DNA of 64,000 nucleotides from Acanthacorydalis orientalis (Eukaryota > Arthropoda > Insecta > Megaloptera > Corydalidae): the NCBI GenBank assembly GCA_034766995.1, contig CM068322.1, positions 34,977,439-35,041,438 on the forward strand. The letters are read 5' to 3'. This document shows, one piece after another, positions 1 through 12,017 of this stretch. Positions within the stretch are counted from its first letter, which is position 1; each line of letters starts with the position of its first letter. The notes beneath the pieces are model-generated. The model saw nothing but the letters and a program-made list of their open reading frames with translations, did no database searches and was not told where the DNA came from. The position numbers were made by a program, and so were the translations under genes.

Positions 1-519
1 TTCGGAGAGAGAGACGGTCCGTTTCTAAGAATCTGTCAAACCGAATATACTTATCTGTCGATATGAATCATTATCAAATCATTTATACACACCAAACGAT
101 TCTTCTTTCGCATTAGAGGTCTTCACCGATTCAGTTCCACAAACTATCAAAATTGTTCTGGTCAGAAACGTTCAATAATTCATTGTTTTCTGAGCATTTC
201 TATGGGAATGTTATGATTTCCAAAGCGATAAGGTACAAGAAGAACTTTCTTGCCTAGATAATTCCATTATTCACCAAGTGAAGTGGATAAATTCACACTC
301 ACAAATCAAACACTCACTCATCACACAAACAACTAAAGCTATTTCTGACTCGGAAACAGATAGGTCTCGATTCGATGTAGATTTTTTCAACAATCGCGAA
401 TATATGTGTCGTCTTTATGGATTATACTTGTCTCTGTTACTAATTTCTTGTTCTATCCGTTTAAGAAACGTTTCACGAAAACTTGGATCGTGTTGAAAAT
501 CAGAAAAGAAATGATTTAC

Positions 520-850
520 ACAAAAGTATCTTCACTTCACTGTAAGCCATACAATTTTTCCAGTGAAAAATGTTTAAGAATTGATTATTGATCATTTTCA
601 ATTCTTGTTTATAACGATTCCATCTTCTTTTCGGGTAGAGAAAGATCTGATGTATTCCTCAGTGTGTTAAAGAACTGAAACGTCTTCTAAATAGCATCAT
701 CATCGAGCTATTTACAAGTAATATATATTGAAAATGTAAAATAGTAATATTGAAAATGATCAATAATCAATGATTAAACATTTTTGATTATAAAAAATGT
801 TTGTGGATTGTGGAATGAGTGACTCTACGAGTTAGTGATAAAACTATGTT
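520..850. repeat. Family B foldback element, two arms present
   Basis: The left arm has the family core TTGATTATTGATCATTTTC near 578-598 and the right arm has its inverse, GATCAATAATCAATGATTAAAC, split around 757-778, so the two halves can fold on each other. The centre holds the diverged fragment that in better copies reads atttcgatgg...atcttc. The right arm runs out through a stretch resembling the usual outer segment (tttgtggattgtggaatgag). No target duplication was identified, so the outer ends are estimated from copies elsewhere in the window. Confidence 0.55.
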
Positions 851-1375
851 CTGATCAATTTGAAGATTAAATTCTAAACTAACGATGGAAGATGCAAAAC
901 GATTTAAATAGATTAACTATGAATAACGTGTAGAGAGGAAGGCAAAACAACCAATATACTTAATTTTATCTGAAAGTTTTATTAAAATACCAGGAGGACT
1001 CAGGGTTTCTATGGATAGTCTCAAGCATTCTGTGAGGCCAACAATAAGTTTCACTAAGAAAAACTCATTATTATTGCGACGAAATGCAGAGAGACCAGTT
1101 ATTAACAGTGAAATACCAAAATATCGTTCACTCCTTGAACTACAATGCACCTAAAAAAAAGGTTATTAAAGAAATGCTTGTGACTGTTTTTAAGTACTCT
1201 GATGCTTCCTTGAACTCGGTGCTCGAGTAAATCAATTAAAAGTCTCTCTTCGGTTTCACAACCAACAAGAATCCTTAATAAATGTGAAGAAATGTCCGGC
1301 ATCCAGTTGTTAATAGATTTTACAACATTTATCTCCACTTTGGTGGAATTAAAAAGACATTGAAATGAGGAATTT

Positions 1376-1378
<3 letters not shown>

Positions 1379-1440
<62 letters not shown>
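1379..1440. repeat. (TA)n followed by (GT)n microsatellite
   Basis: About 38 bp of AT dinucleotides run directly into about 24 bp of GT dinucleotides, the compound form expected where TA and TG slippage meet. Confidence 0.97.
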
Positions 1441-1971
1441 AGGAAGAAAGAAATTTCTTAAAATAAAACCAAATGAGTTCGAAATGTAGGCCGGTAATTT
1501 ATATTCTTGTCCGACGACTTTATTCTAAATCGCTGAAATAAAATAAAAAATCGATTGATATTATCTCATCCCACTGTCGTTTACATGTATTTTATTTTTA
1601 ATGATTAATTTACGATCAATAATTCCCAGTTTGTTTCACGTTTCTATACTTAAAGAATCCTAGAAGAACAGAATGAATATCATGTTGGTTACAAACGATA
1701 CACAGTTTAAGAAATAACCCTCATTTAAATATATATTTATAAGTGTAATCTTTTAGATTATTTATTCTTATTACAACCATTATTTTAATCTATTTCTCGT
1801 ACTGTGACTAAATTCACTTTCAATACGATCAACAGTTGATTATTGAGCTTTTTAGATTGTTGTTCGAGCTACATTCTCATTATTTTAGAATGGATCGAAT
1901 GAAAAATGCATTTCTGGGAATACAATGATTGTTATTGGAGTTTGTAATATTTTCTGATACAGATATGTATA
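1441..1971. other. AT-rich spacer, nothing recognised
   Basis: No repeat family, open frame of note or motif cluster was recognised here. It ends at a TA dinucleotide that is one flank of the next MITE. Confidence 0.6.
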
Positions 1972-2297
1972 TTAAGTGTAAAAATAAATTCGGTGCCTTT
2001 AAATTGAATCAATCATAACTCTGTTTTAAATTAAAATATTTTCTTATCGTTTCAGGATTTGGAAGTATCAATCTTAAGATTTAAAAACACTATATATCTT
2101 AGCCAAGAAATTGGCATAATCTGACAAGGAGCAGTGTATATCCGAAAAGCAGCATATTAGACTTTGCACGCCATTCCAGTTGAAAAAAAATGCTGTCGAA
2201 GCCGAGGGAATGATTTGTTCAGCTTTTGTGGCGCATGAATATGGGAAAAAATGCTAAACCTGTGTGAGAGGTCCGAAACAATCCGAAGAAATTAAGA
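1972..2297 (-). mobile_element. Family A mariner-type MITE, truncated copy
   Basis: The sequence begins with a TA and the terminal motif TTAAGTGTAAAAATAAATTC followed by ggtgcc, the reverse complement of the right end of the intact copy at 17161-17652. The interior follows the family in order (caatcataactctgtttta, then ttagccaagaaattggcat, then ccattccagttgaaaaaaa, then ccgagggaatgatttgttc). It stops near 2297, so the other terminal repeat is missing. It carries no transposase. Confidence 0.75.
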
Positions 2298-2756
2298 CTC
2301 GTTTGTGTTTATTGGTCAATGTGTTTAATATGTAATATCTCTTATGACAAGGACGCATTTAATAAACTTAATATCAAAAATTAATATACATAATATTGAA
2401 ATAAAACGCCTCACTGCTACAAGCGAGCCTAGTACAGATTTATATTACATTAAAACTCGTTGCAAAAAAAACTACTATCAGATTCGATCAAAACAGTTAT
2501 TAACTATCCTATATAAGCAACAGATCCACACAAAAAAAAAATAACGTACGTACGTTCTTAAAAACGTCCATCCGCGCGTATTCTCTTTGATTACCTTACC
2601 GTATCATAACCGTAAGATCGCTTAATTTGTCTAGACCGTCTCTCTTGGCCATAAAAATTTTTAATTTATCAAAATGATTTTATCGTGTCAAAGACTTGAT
2701 TTAATTTGTCTAGACGCGCTCATTAAATCATCAAGATAATATTAACTATAACGATA

Positions 2757-2949
2757 ATGTTAATTAGACTATTTATCTGTTACAGTCCATGGAGACGGTC
2801 CGACATTATTGTGCACGGTGCGCTCTTGTCAGGGTCCTCGAAATGGACAGTCGTCGCGTTTTACAAATTATTTACAGTTTTTTCTTTTATGGCTGCAGGT
2901 CCGCGCGCGGTGTTTCTCGAATCTATGGGTGGTGAAAATAAGTATGTGG
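2757..2949 (+). other. Unrecognised, relatively GC-rich block between splice-like signals
   Basis: A run of higher GC content starts after a good acceptor-like string (tatctgttacag, ending 2785) and contains a second one (cttttatggctgcag, ending about 2899) followed by a CpG-rich piece. An open frame of 76 codons crosses the block but its start and end fall in unrelated sequence, and the last codons run into a Family A fragment, so it is not a credible gene. It could be an exon remnant or a piece of an unknown transposon. Confidence 0.2.
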
Positions 2950-3012
2950 TTTTAAATCGAGCCAATCATAGCTCTGTTTTAAATTAAAATATTGTATTTA
3001 TCTTTTCACGGT
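2950..3012 (-). mobile_element. Family A MITE, short end fragment
   Basis: The string caatcatagctctgtttta followed by aattaaaatattg matches the subterminal part of Family A (compare 2010-2045 and 58472-58500). Only about 60 bp are recognisable, and the terminal repeat itself is lost. Confidence 0.55.
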
Positions 3013-3419
3013 TCAACGAGTATAAAATATAATTCGGTACCTCGGAGAAATAGGACACCATCTCCAAGTCTTACTAAAAATTACATTTCTACATAGAGTT
3101 CACTAATTTTTTCTTCTTTCTAACGATTTTATCTGGAATGTAGTATTTTTAACAAGCTTCTTCTTTTGCTTCTTCGGCCTACAAGCCACAAAACAGTTTC
3201 TTTGTAAGAAAAACATCCGCTTCCTGTATCAAAAAACACAAATTTCGATAAGATTGCATGAACAGTTCGAAAATGAAACAATACCGAAGACGCGAGTGTT
3301 CACATGAGGCGTTTGACGGACGTTGAGGTTTAAAACATGGCGCATCCCCATTATCCCAAAGTTAGAACCATGCAAGATAACATTGGAGCAGTTCGAGATC
3401 TCCCTGACGGTTAAAAGTG

Positions 3420-3722
3420 GACGAAATTTATAAAGGAATTGGGACAATCCGTGACACTGTCCAGTCGTTCATTCGAAATTGTGAAAAAGTCCGTGTTGTT
3501 CCTGCACGACAACGCTAGATGCTTCACGCTACCGTCCTAACCCAAAGAGAAACTATTAACACAAATGCACTGAACTAGTGTCGAATATCTTCTGCTTGTT
3601 GCCATGTAATTCGTTTGGACGATTCAAAGAGTTGTCTGGACGATAACGGTTCGAAAACGATGAAGAGGCGGAACACTTTATAGACAACAGATATGTTTCT
3701 GATCAAAGATGTTCAGCGATTG
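3420..3722 (+). pseudogene. mariner-like transposase, C-terminal relic
   Basis: Two stretches read as mariner transposase when frames are switched: VLFLHDNARC at about 3493-3522, which holds the second catalytic aspartate in its usual HDNAR context, and RFENDEEAEHFIDN at about 3645-3687, preceded by a rough LFxRFKELSG string. In mariner proteins the FENDEE segment lies roughly 60 residues after HDNAR, which fits the spacing. The piece between them, which should hold the third aspartate (SPDLAPSDY region), is scrambled by stops and indels. No terminal repeats were found. The element is dead and only about a third of the protein is recognisable. Confidence 0.5.
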
Positions 3723-3779
3723 GACAGATTTCACAATATAAAGTGAATTTAACGAGAAAAAAATATTTCTATCACTTTT

Positions 3780-5080
3780 CTATTCGAAACTTGTTTCAAA
3801 ATGTGTGCTCAACTTTATCTTATTTCTCTACAATTCGTTATTATTTGATCTTTCTTACATTTCCGTACAGGCATTGAGGAAGACCGGCCATAATATTTGA
3901 CTGTAATAATAAATATGTAACTTCAGAGCTGAGGCTATTCAAACAGTTTTTATAACGATCTAATATACACATAATCTAGTATACACATAGGTCGTTACAA
4001 AACCGCTAATTAGCTAATTAATTAAGAAGAAGAATAGCTTCTCGAACCGTATTACACAGCTTATATCGAATACTTAATATTAATTACCGCATAAAAATAA
4101 AACAAAAAACTCTGTATGATTTCATGTCGATTGTACGCACTCCACCTCGTCGAACCATTTGAATTCCTAAACAATAAACTATAAAATAAATATTCTTCAT
4201 TCCACGTACGCTCATTACAATACTTTAATTAAATGCCGTCATAAATAACTCTAGCCCCCTTTTCAACATCTTCTTACCACTACTGCTTCATATTTATTAC
4301 ACACATTACGCCGTTCGAGTGTTGAAGCACAAATTATGCATTAATAATTTTTCGTTTTATATATATATTTGTATATAAACATATAGGCAGTGTCTCTCGA
4401 CGTTATGAACGTTTTTTCCGTTCGTGAAACAGCTGTTCGTTCGTATCGCATCATGACCGAATTGTGTGTTTAGTTCGGTAGACAGGTGCAGTGTCTAACA
4501 TTCTCTCACCTGCCCACGTAATTTGTGTGCAGTAAAAATGAAAATTGTCATCTGTTAATGGTGGGTCGTGCACTGCTGGTTTTATATGATAATTAATTGA
4601 CCAATTTCGGTAATTTCGACCGAACTTAATTAATGTTTGCGTGTAATTTAATAATCGTTAACATTTTAATGTCTGCGCCGAACGATTATTGTTACATTCG
4701 TGAGATAAGTGTAGTACGCATTCCCCACTAGTGTTTCCTGAAGATCACAGAAAAAGTATGTTAGTGGTGTGTCGTCGGGTTTCGATTGTTGTGTTAGACA
4801 TCCGTTCGATTTGACTGACTATCACATATATTTTTTTTTCTTCAAACATTTAATAATAATTTTTCTTCAGACATTTTTTCCTTCGAATATTTAATTAGGT
4901 TATCAATATCGTCCAGTAGAAAAAAAAACTGAAATGATATTTAAGAATAGAAAATCTAATACGTTTTAGATAAATAGAACCGCTCGTTGATCCTTGTTTT
5001 CTTTCTTGTATTGTATTTGAAACATCATTCAAGTCGGATACATTCATTGGAGTAACACAGGCTTACAAATTAATTATTTT
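3780..5080. other. AT-rich spacer with one E-box pair
   Basis: Apart from the pair of CAGGTG sites annotated separately and an A/T palindromic run near 4008-4024 (ctaattagctaattaatta, homeodomain-type cores), nothing was recognised: no coding frame and no known repeat. Confidence 0.5.
4483..4512. promoter_or_regulatory. Inverted pair of CAGGTG E-boxes
   Basis: CAGGTG at 4483-4488 faces CACCTG at 4507-4512 with 18 bp between them. CAGGTG is the class of E-box bound by Snail/Escargot-type zinc fingers and by proneural bHLH dimers. The pairing resembles that at 14491-14516. Function is inference. Confidence 0.25.
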
Positions 5081-5161
5081 CTCACACTTTTATAGTCAGA
5101 AATCGCCAATAAATCATTGATTATTATTTACATGCATTTCGATGACGATTCTATCTTCCTT

Positions 5162-5229
<68 letters not shown>

Positions 5230-5330
5230 TTTGTGGACCGAAACAAGAGTTCATTTGTGAAAGTGAATTTAGATCTACAGTCGTTTTCTTAATCAAAGAG
5301 CACAGATGATGCATAACTAGGTCCAAACTC
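5080..5330. repeat. Family B foldback element with a (TA)n tract at its centre
   Basis: The left arm carries atcattgattattatttaca and tgcatttcgatgacgattct (about 5112-5154). The right part (gtggaccgaaacaagagttc... gtgaaagtgaatttagatct, about 5233-5274) is the outer segment of the inverted arm. A 64-bp TA repeat sits where the loop and the inner half of the right arm should be. Confidence 0.55.
5164..5227. repeat. (TA)n microsatellite, 64 bp
   Basis: Pure TA dinucleotides; it occupies the centre of a Family B element. Confidence 0.97.
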
Positions 5331-5389
5331 ATAACAATCGATCAAAAATCAATAACGATGACATATTTTCATGAAACTATAATCATGTT

Positions 5390-5570
5390 AAGGCACAGTC
5401 TTGACACTGGTCGAATTCACTCTCACGAACAGTTGATTTTTTCATCGCAAAAGGCGCAGAAACAATTTCCTCTTCGCCGCATCGTTGACGATGAAATCGT
5501 CATCGAGATACACATAAGCAGTAATCATCAATTGTATGTTTTCGATTTAGAGCATTCTTCATGCTCTTGT
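5390..5570 (+). repeat. Family B foldback element, diverged copy
   Basis: The outer segment is clear (cttgacactggtcgaattca then ctctcacgaacag, then ttttttcatcgcaaaa). A central part has gttgacgatgaaatcgtcat and cgagatacacataagcagta, which are the atttcgat..gatgat centre and inner right arm. It is unusually GC-rich for this family. Confidence 0.45.
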
Positions 5571-5928
5571 GAGGACCGCGTGACGACGTAGTCTCGATTT
5601 CGAACCGACCGACAACAAATTATCCCGAAGACAGCTCGGTTTGTGTCGATTGCGTGAAGTTGAACGTTTATATATTTTTACAGAGAGATTTTTATCGATT
5701 TTTAAATTCCACATTACATATGTTCACTTAGCGAAACATTAATGTGTTTCTTTATGACCTGTTAGTACATGAAACACATTTTGTATTTATTTGCAACATT
5801 TAATAAATCTTAAATATATATATATATATATCCTTCGTTTGTGTTTACAAAGCACTTTTAAAATATATGTACATACTTATGAAATGCAAAACATGTTTGT
5901 GTGTGTAGCTCGATTTAAACGTAGTGTG

Positions 5929-5931
<3 letters not shown>

Positions 5932-6022
<91 letters not shown>
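5932..6022. repeat. (TA)n microsatellite, 91 bp
   Basis: Uninterrupted TA dinucleotides, one of the longest tracts here, directly next to a GC-rich block. Confidence 0.98.
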
Positions 6023-6025
<3 letters not shown>

Positions 6026-6057
6026 TGCGAAAAACACTGAAATGAATTTTAAAAGCA

Positions 6058-6420
6058 CATCGTCGTGTCGTCGTCGTCCTCCTCGTCCTCTCTCCACCAC
6101 GTTCCACTGTCCATACTCTAAAACACTCATCGCGTAAACAGAGTAATCTGTCGAGCTCATGGACCACTTGACTTTTGGCACGCGATGCCTCTCGGATGCT
6201 GTGTGCGCCGCCCGTGCTCCGTGTGCCGCTCGCTGACATTTTGTCTGCACGTCCGCCGCCGCTCCGCGGCCGAGAGAGTGTTCGACGCTGTCGGTCGTCG
6301 TCGTCGTCGCCGCCGCGAAAAACTTTTCATCCAACACGTGTCACCCGCGTGTCCTCCGCCGTTTGCCTCGTCTCTTTTCAACGGACAGACGGAGCGACGT
6401 CGCGTCTCGGAACGCTAAAA
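6058..6420. other. GC-rich, CpG-rich island
   Basis: A sharp rise in GC and CpG content with (CGT)n/(CGC)n runs (6060-6075, 6289-6315) separates it from its surroundings. Open frames run through on both strands for 70-140 codons, but they are low-complexity (Arg, Ala, Ser, Thr) and the long minus frame continues into the TA repeat, so coding is unlikely. In AT-rich arthropod genomes such islands often mark 5' exons or promoters. I found no TATA box or splice pair that settles its role. Confidence 0.4.
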
Positions 6421-6805
6421 GCACTCTGCGCGAGAACAGAGATTGGCGACAATCCAACATTTTCGCGTAATGCATTATATGACTTATAAACAGAATTCAC
6501 TTTATATGGACATACGACGTACACACGCACAGACACTTTTATTAGTGTATACGGCGGCTCGCAGTGAAACTGGAACGCTTGAAACGGATTTGTTTAATTG
6601 CAGAATAATTGATGTAATGAAACCGGGATGGAGAAAACGTCGGTCGCTTTCATTCAGATTACTTAACCTATATATTATTTTTTTTTCTTCGATTAAAAGA
6701 AATTAAATTTCATCAGTTCATTATATCATTATGTTATATATATATATATATATGTAGTTCATGTTCATTATATTACATCAGTTCAACAAAAGAAAAAATC
6801 TTGAC

Positions 6806-6866
6806 ACTTAGTGTTTTTAAATGTTAAGGGTGGCGTCACAAAATCTTACAATGACAAGAAAATAAG
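6806..6866 (+). mobile_element. Family A MITE, internal fragment
   Basis: The string cttagtgtttttaaatgtta then agggtggcgtcacaaaatct matches the family segment gtgtttttaaatgttaaagt-tggcacttc-aaatc (compare 52905-52940). Both ends are missing. Confidence 0.5.
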
Positions 6867-7171
6867 GGTTTTTCTGTGAATTTCTGTGAATCCAACTCCT
6901 AATTTTCTGTTTCACAAATTTACTCCTCTGAAGAACTCGGTACTAAAATATATTTTGATGCTGAAAGATTCCAAATTGCCACGCCTCACTTACAGAGACA
7001 CACAAGCTGAAATACACACTGGATGTTTAACAAAATCCATCTTTCTCGACAACAGAGTTGATAAATGTCAACTATCATATAGAGATTTAAAGTTTTTATA
7101 ATCATAGTGGTGTTTGCTTGTGAAAAAACAGCACATAGGTCTGTTTTTAACATGTCCAGTTTGTTAAAAAT

Positions 7172-7306
7172 ATGACATTCCACAAGATTGAATCCCCGGA
7201 CGAAGAACTCGATAACGAAGACTTGATTGGTACGGATTTAAAACATGTGATCGATACAGCTGATGTAATATCAGAAGAAAGAAAATTAACCACTAGTCCC
7301 GTTTAG
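7172..7306 (+). other. Short acidic open frame, not recognised
   Basis: An ATG-initiated frame of 44 codons encodes an acidic peptide beginning MTFHKIESPDEELDNEDL. Downstream the same general composition continues in another frame (RVQESGKIWGRYHKLL at about 7371-7420), so it may be part of a decayed protein of a mobile element. No family could be named. The flanks to 7790 contain no other signal. Confidence 0.2.
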
Positions 7307-8138
7307 AAAGCAATGCAATCAATATAAGAGCCGATAACCATTTTTTCAGCCGATAATCCTGATGAACAACGAGTTCAAGAGAGTGGCAAGATCTGGGGAC
7401 GGTACCATAAATTGCTACGAACAAATCTATCGAGAAAAAGTCTTGAGAAATCAACAGACCTTTAGGAAATGTTTAATTAACTAGGTCGACAGTAATGGAT
7501 ACCGATTTATCTTCCAGTTCAAAATAAAAAAATATTTATCATGATCATTTAATGTACAAATGAATCACATAATACTCTTGTTCGACTAATTTTACTTATT
7601 ATACAATGAATTAAAGATTATTTTTTAAAATTTTAATTATTTTTCATTTCAAATTGACTCACTTTTCACAGTTTTCATGATATTTATCATTTATTTAAAC
7701 GAAGCGAATTAAAATTATGTATGTAAAAGTTTATTTTGATTTGAGCCGGCGTTCTTTGGCACCAATTAACAACGCAAACTGACATTTTGGTACATATATA
7801 TATATATCACAATCGACACATTCCATGCAGAATACTCCACATCTGACATAAAAGTATCAGTAATGTATCCACATCGACGTGTGTGTGTGCGTACCTGTGT
7901 GTGTTAACTGTAAAACCAGTGTCAAGACGTCAGGACAGGACACGAGATAAAAAAATAAAACATGAAAAATCTTCGTTTCTTTATTCCGACCACTTAACTT
8001 AGATAAATATTCGAACGTGTCTAGTTAAAAAGTAAATATTTGCCCGTTGAGATAATCACATTCGGTGCGGGACATCGTTAAAGTAATGCACGAGATAATT
8101 GCTATGAAACTGAGAAAGTGGATTGTTTGTCTATACGA

Positions 8139-8151
8139 TTATATATGCATA

Positions 8152-8204
<53 letters not shown>
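8139..8204. repeat. (TA)n microsatellite with early interruptions
   Basis: Starts as atatatgcatatatatgtat and becomes pure TA for the last 44 bp. Confidence 0.95.
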
Positions 8205-8208
<4 letters not shown>

Positions 8209-8443
8209 CTATGTTTCTGTGATGACTTGTATGGGGTTGAATATTCGATAGATTAAAATAGAACGTTGAACTTTAATATTCAGTTTAAAATGCGAATTTT
8301 CACAAACTTATTTTTCACTCTTTCTCGCACCGTTATTTATTTTCCGATTAAAATATTCTAAAACTAATTTTATACATCATTCTTGTGACAATGTTCAGAA
8401 GCTTGATTTTTTCTATACATTAATGCTCTGGAAATAGTAGAAA

Positions 8444-8780
8444 CGTTATCGAAATGCTGATAAGCAATAATTACAATCGATCGAGAAACAATTAAAAAAT
8501 AGAATATTTTCCAATCGCTGAGAACGATCGAATTGAGATTTAAGTAGACACAAGTAAGAATCAGCGACAAACAATAATTGAAGATTAAACATTTCTGATC
8601 AAAGGAAACAAATACTGTTGGAAAAAGGACCACATATTTTCAATTCATTGCAGATATTTCTAAATGTGTTCCATGCGCAAGAAAACACATTCTTCGTTCT
8701 GTCATAGATTGATTTTTTTAAAAATGGAACAGCACGGTTAGACATTTTTTTCTGGAATTCAGAATAATGGTCCGAACACA
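8444..8780. repeat. 0.33-kb dispersed direct repeat, copy 1
   Basis: This segment aligns from end to end with 9850-10179 in the same orientation. Shared landmarks in order are gaaatgctgat-agcaataat, aatcgatcgaga, acaagtaagaatcag, taaacatttctgat, caattcattgcagat, aaatgtgttccatg, and agacattttttctggaattc. The first two thirds contain right-arm pieces of Family B (cgaaatgctgataagcaata; gacaaacaataattgaagat), so it appears to be a rearranged Family B derivative with added internal sequence. Confidence 0.8.
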
Positions 8781-9000
8781 TTATCGGAATGTTCAGTATA
8801 TGATTACTGATCATTGTCAACTGTTAGACTGGATGGAAATACAATCATGCTCAGAGTTTCACGATACAGAAATATCTGTTTACTGTATCTTAAAGCTGAA
8901 ACGTTTAGACAGATCTAAGTGTCAATCGCATCGAAAACGACTGAACCGTTTTGATTTGAGTGAAAAATGAATTCGCGAAAAGGAATTCATCCAAAACTGT
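8781..9000. repeat. Family B foldback element, diverged copy
   Basis: It follows the direct repeat immediately. The left arm reads ggaatgttcagtatatgatt then actgatcattgtcaactgtt, the centre atggaaatacaatcatgctc, and the right arm atcgcatcgaaaacgactga then gatttgagtgaaaaatgaat. Confidence 0.5.
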
Positions 9001-9849
9001 ATCATATAAATAAAGTTGTAAGTGTATTCCGTTTTTGCGATTTATCTATTCTCTTTCTCTTGTATTTTCATTCTCCGTACAAATTTATATCGTACACTTA
9101 TTCGTGTGTGTGCAGCACACACACACAACTCTAGCCAATGAATACGTTTCCAGTCGACAATACAAGACATATTAACTGGCGTGAAGCGAACGGTCCGTCG
9201 TCTGACATCCGATCGAAACGAAAATACATAAACGTTGAAAAGTTACGACTAATACACAACCACTTAACGCTTCAACGCTAGTGCAGCGGGAAAAAAAGAG
9301 ATTAAATCCATTAAGATTGCTCCGATAGACGCATCAATCTATTTTGTTATGACATTAAAATACTGTGGCTAAGTAAATGTTGATACAATTTCGAATTAGA
9401 ATAAATCACGGATAATGGAGTCGACGGGCCGGGGGGACGACAGCGCGGCGGACGATCATACGTTCCGTAAATTAAATGTATGTTAATGTTAGGAATAACG
9501 GATCGATCGATCCGTCTGTCTCGATTGTGATTCCGTCGATTGATTTGTGGGCATTCGAGACTCGGACGCAGTCTGTTAAGATGTCCGAGACTAATTCTAG
9601 GATAATGGATCGTTTAAATATTGCTACAAGATGTGATTCAGACGCTAGCAGCATGAGCACATTGATTTCGTTATTAATTTATTCTTTGAAATGTACAAAC
9701 GTTTACACAACTGGAATACTTGATTGTTGATATTACAACATTCCGTTTCCTGGAAATTGAATTTTAATTATACACTTTCTAGTCACTTAATTAATCTTGT
9801 AATAATTATGAATGTTTCGAGGAATAATATAGATTTATATAGAGTGTAC

Positions 9850-10179
9850 GTCGTCATCGAAATGCTGATCAGCAATAATTATAATCGATCGAGAAATAAT
9901 AAAGAATAAAATATTTTTCAACACTGAGAATGACTGAATTAACATTTAAATTAACACAAGTAAGAATCAGTGACAAACAACAATTGAATATTAAACATTT
10001 CTGATGAAAGGAAAAAATACTATTAAAAAAACATCACATATTTTTTCAATTCATTGCAGATTTTTCCAAATGTGTTCCATGTACAAGGAAACACATTCTT
10101 CACTCTATCATAGACCAAATTTTTTTTAAATAATATGGTTAGACATTTTTTCTGGAATTCATAAAAATGGTCTGAACAC
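9850..10179. repeat. 0.33-kb dispersed direct repeat, copy 2
   Basis: Second copy of 8444-8780, about 1.07 kb downstream. Differences are substitutions and small indels spread evenly, which points to an old duplication or to two members of one family. Copy 2 is not followed by the same Family B arm as copy 1. Confidence 0.8.
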
Positions 10180-10539
10180 TTTTTATAGTTTGTATGGAAG
10201 AAAAAACTCTGTTTGTGAAAATATCAAAACTAAATTGTGAAGAAAATACTTGTTAAAATTATTATAAAACATTTCGAACAGTTTGGTAGTAAACTGTTAT
10301 AATAACAGATTTATGAATATATTAGAATACAGATTCATCAGTAACATCAAAACGGGTCCTGAAATGAATTCTTTTCCCACTTCAGAAACTATAAAAAAAA
10401 TTTTCTGTTTAAAAACGTTCACTGAATCATTCGTCGTTCTCATTCCATCTTCAGAGCAACGAAGTACACAAAAAATTGCTAATTAGTTCATTTAAATCAT
10501 TTTATGGACATGCAACATGAGAATAATTTCGTATCAGAG

Positions 10540-10700
10540 AACGAGAATTCATTAGTGAAAGAACGAAACTCGCTCAAAAATCAATTCTTTGTTTACAGTT
10601 AAAAATATTCAATAAATCATTATCGATCACTTGACTGTTGTTTATGTTACGTTCGAATGGAGATATCAACATCTTTCGAGCACGAATGAGTCTCCATACC
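10540..10700 (+). repeat. Family B foldback element, left arm
   Basis: Recognised by aattcattagtgaaagaacg, atattcaataaatcattatc, gatcacttgactgttgttta, cgttcgaatggagatatcaa and catctttcgagca, in family order. Confidence 0.55.
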
Positions 10701-12000
10701 TTATTCTACAAGACTTAAAAATCGATAAAAATATTTATTCCTTTAAAACAGATTGAAACCTCGTCCTCACCCTAGAGAATGTTCTTATTAAACAGTGACT
10801 TTAAAAAGTGATTAGAACTGATTTTTAGAGCTATGTCGAGATATTTTAAATCTTAATTACAATCAATAATCGAAATTATTGAATTGAATAATCGATTTTT
10901 TTTATAAAATATGTAGATTTTCATTTCTATTAACCGATCTATGATTAAAATTTTGATTTCTGGTCTAAAATACTCAACCGACTTTAATAAGCAATTTCCA
11001 TGAAAACAAGAATTAAAAAAAATATTTATCTGATAGAGAAATACAGACAGAGAGAGGTATACAGTTACACAAATATTTTTACCGAACGTCTAATAAAACG
11101 AAACGGAAAAAAATATGATCCGAAAACAATACGACACGAAGAACCTCTCACCACTTATTTACACATTTTTCCATCGCGTTAGTTTCCATATAGGCGTGTC
11201 CTCGCTCGACGGCATCACGGAGATTCCATATATCATCAAAGTTTACGATTCAATTGAAATACAGGTCCCCTTCTCCGTGAACTTGTATGTGAAGAGGTGT
11301 GTCGTCAGTCCATTTATTCGCGAGTTTATCTTGCAGCATTAAATATTAAACGAACATCTCGTCAAACACAACGATGCACTTCGAGTGTTTATTGTCGTTT
11401 CGAGAATCGCTGCATCGAAATTAGTGAACGGGACGGGTCTCTCTTCTTCTCGAACACACACATTTCGGTCGTTTTGTTACCGACAGATCATCAGAGGTTC
11501 GTTCGAACGGTTAAAGATAATAAAATACTGACAGTAATGTAAATTATCTTTGCTTTAATGCGAATCGAATTAAAATATCATTTCACATCAGTTTCTTGAA
11601 GTTGTATAGTTCTTCTAGCTGCTAAGATGAATAATAATTGGATATCGGTTTAAAACCAGTTTCGTTTTTTTTAATTAAAATGATTCTTTTGAACTTTGTG
11701 AAAAAAATTACTGATATTGTTCGAAATAATAAAATTAATAAAAAGTAAAACGAGTTGTAATTGAATCAACATACAAGAAGGAGAGCGTACAATAATTTCT
11801 GCAAGTTCTAATAGAGATATAAGGGATGCTCTGTATGATATAACAAGATCGACCACATGTGAAATATTAAGTAGAGGATTGTACCTATCAAAAAGTCACC
11901 CAGTCGATGGTAACAGTTCCGAAAATCTCGTTAAAATTTTACTACTTTCTGGATAATGACAGATAAGTATTAGTGATATTCCTAGATGACAAGTGACACA
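10700..12000. other. AT-rich spacer, no gene seen
   Basis: Open frames of 60-80 codons near 11000-11540 overlap in several frames and have no recognisable content. A slightly GC-richer patch (11170-11480) has no motif I can name. Confidence 0.4.
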
Positions 12001-12017
12001 AATATAGCTGATTCAAT

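Noticed and set aside
5915..6337. Minus-strand open frame of 140 codons through the GC-rich block
   Set aside because: Its second half is Tyr-Ile repeats from the TA tract and its first half is low-complexity Ala/Thr/Arg. No conserved content.
8444..10179. LTR retrotransposon with 0.33-kb LTRs
   Set aside because: No TG...CA ends, no primer-binding site or polypurine tract, and only 1.07 kb between the copies with no gag or pol similarity.
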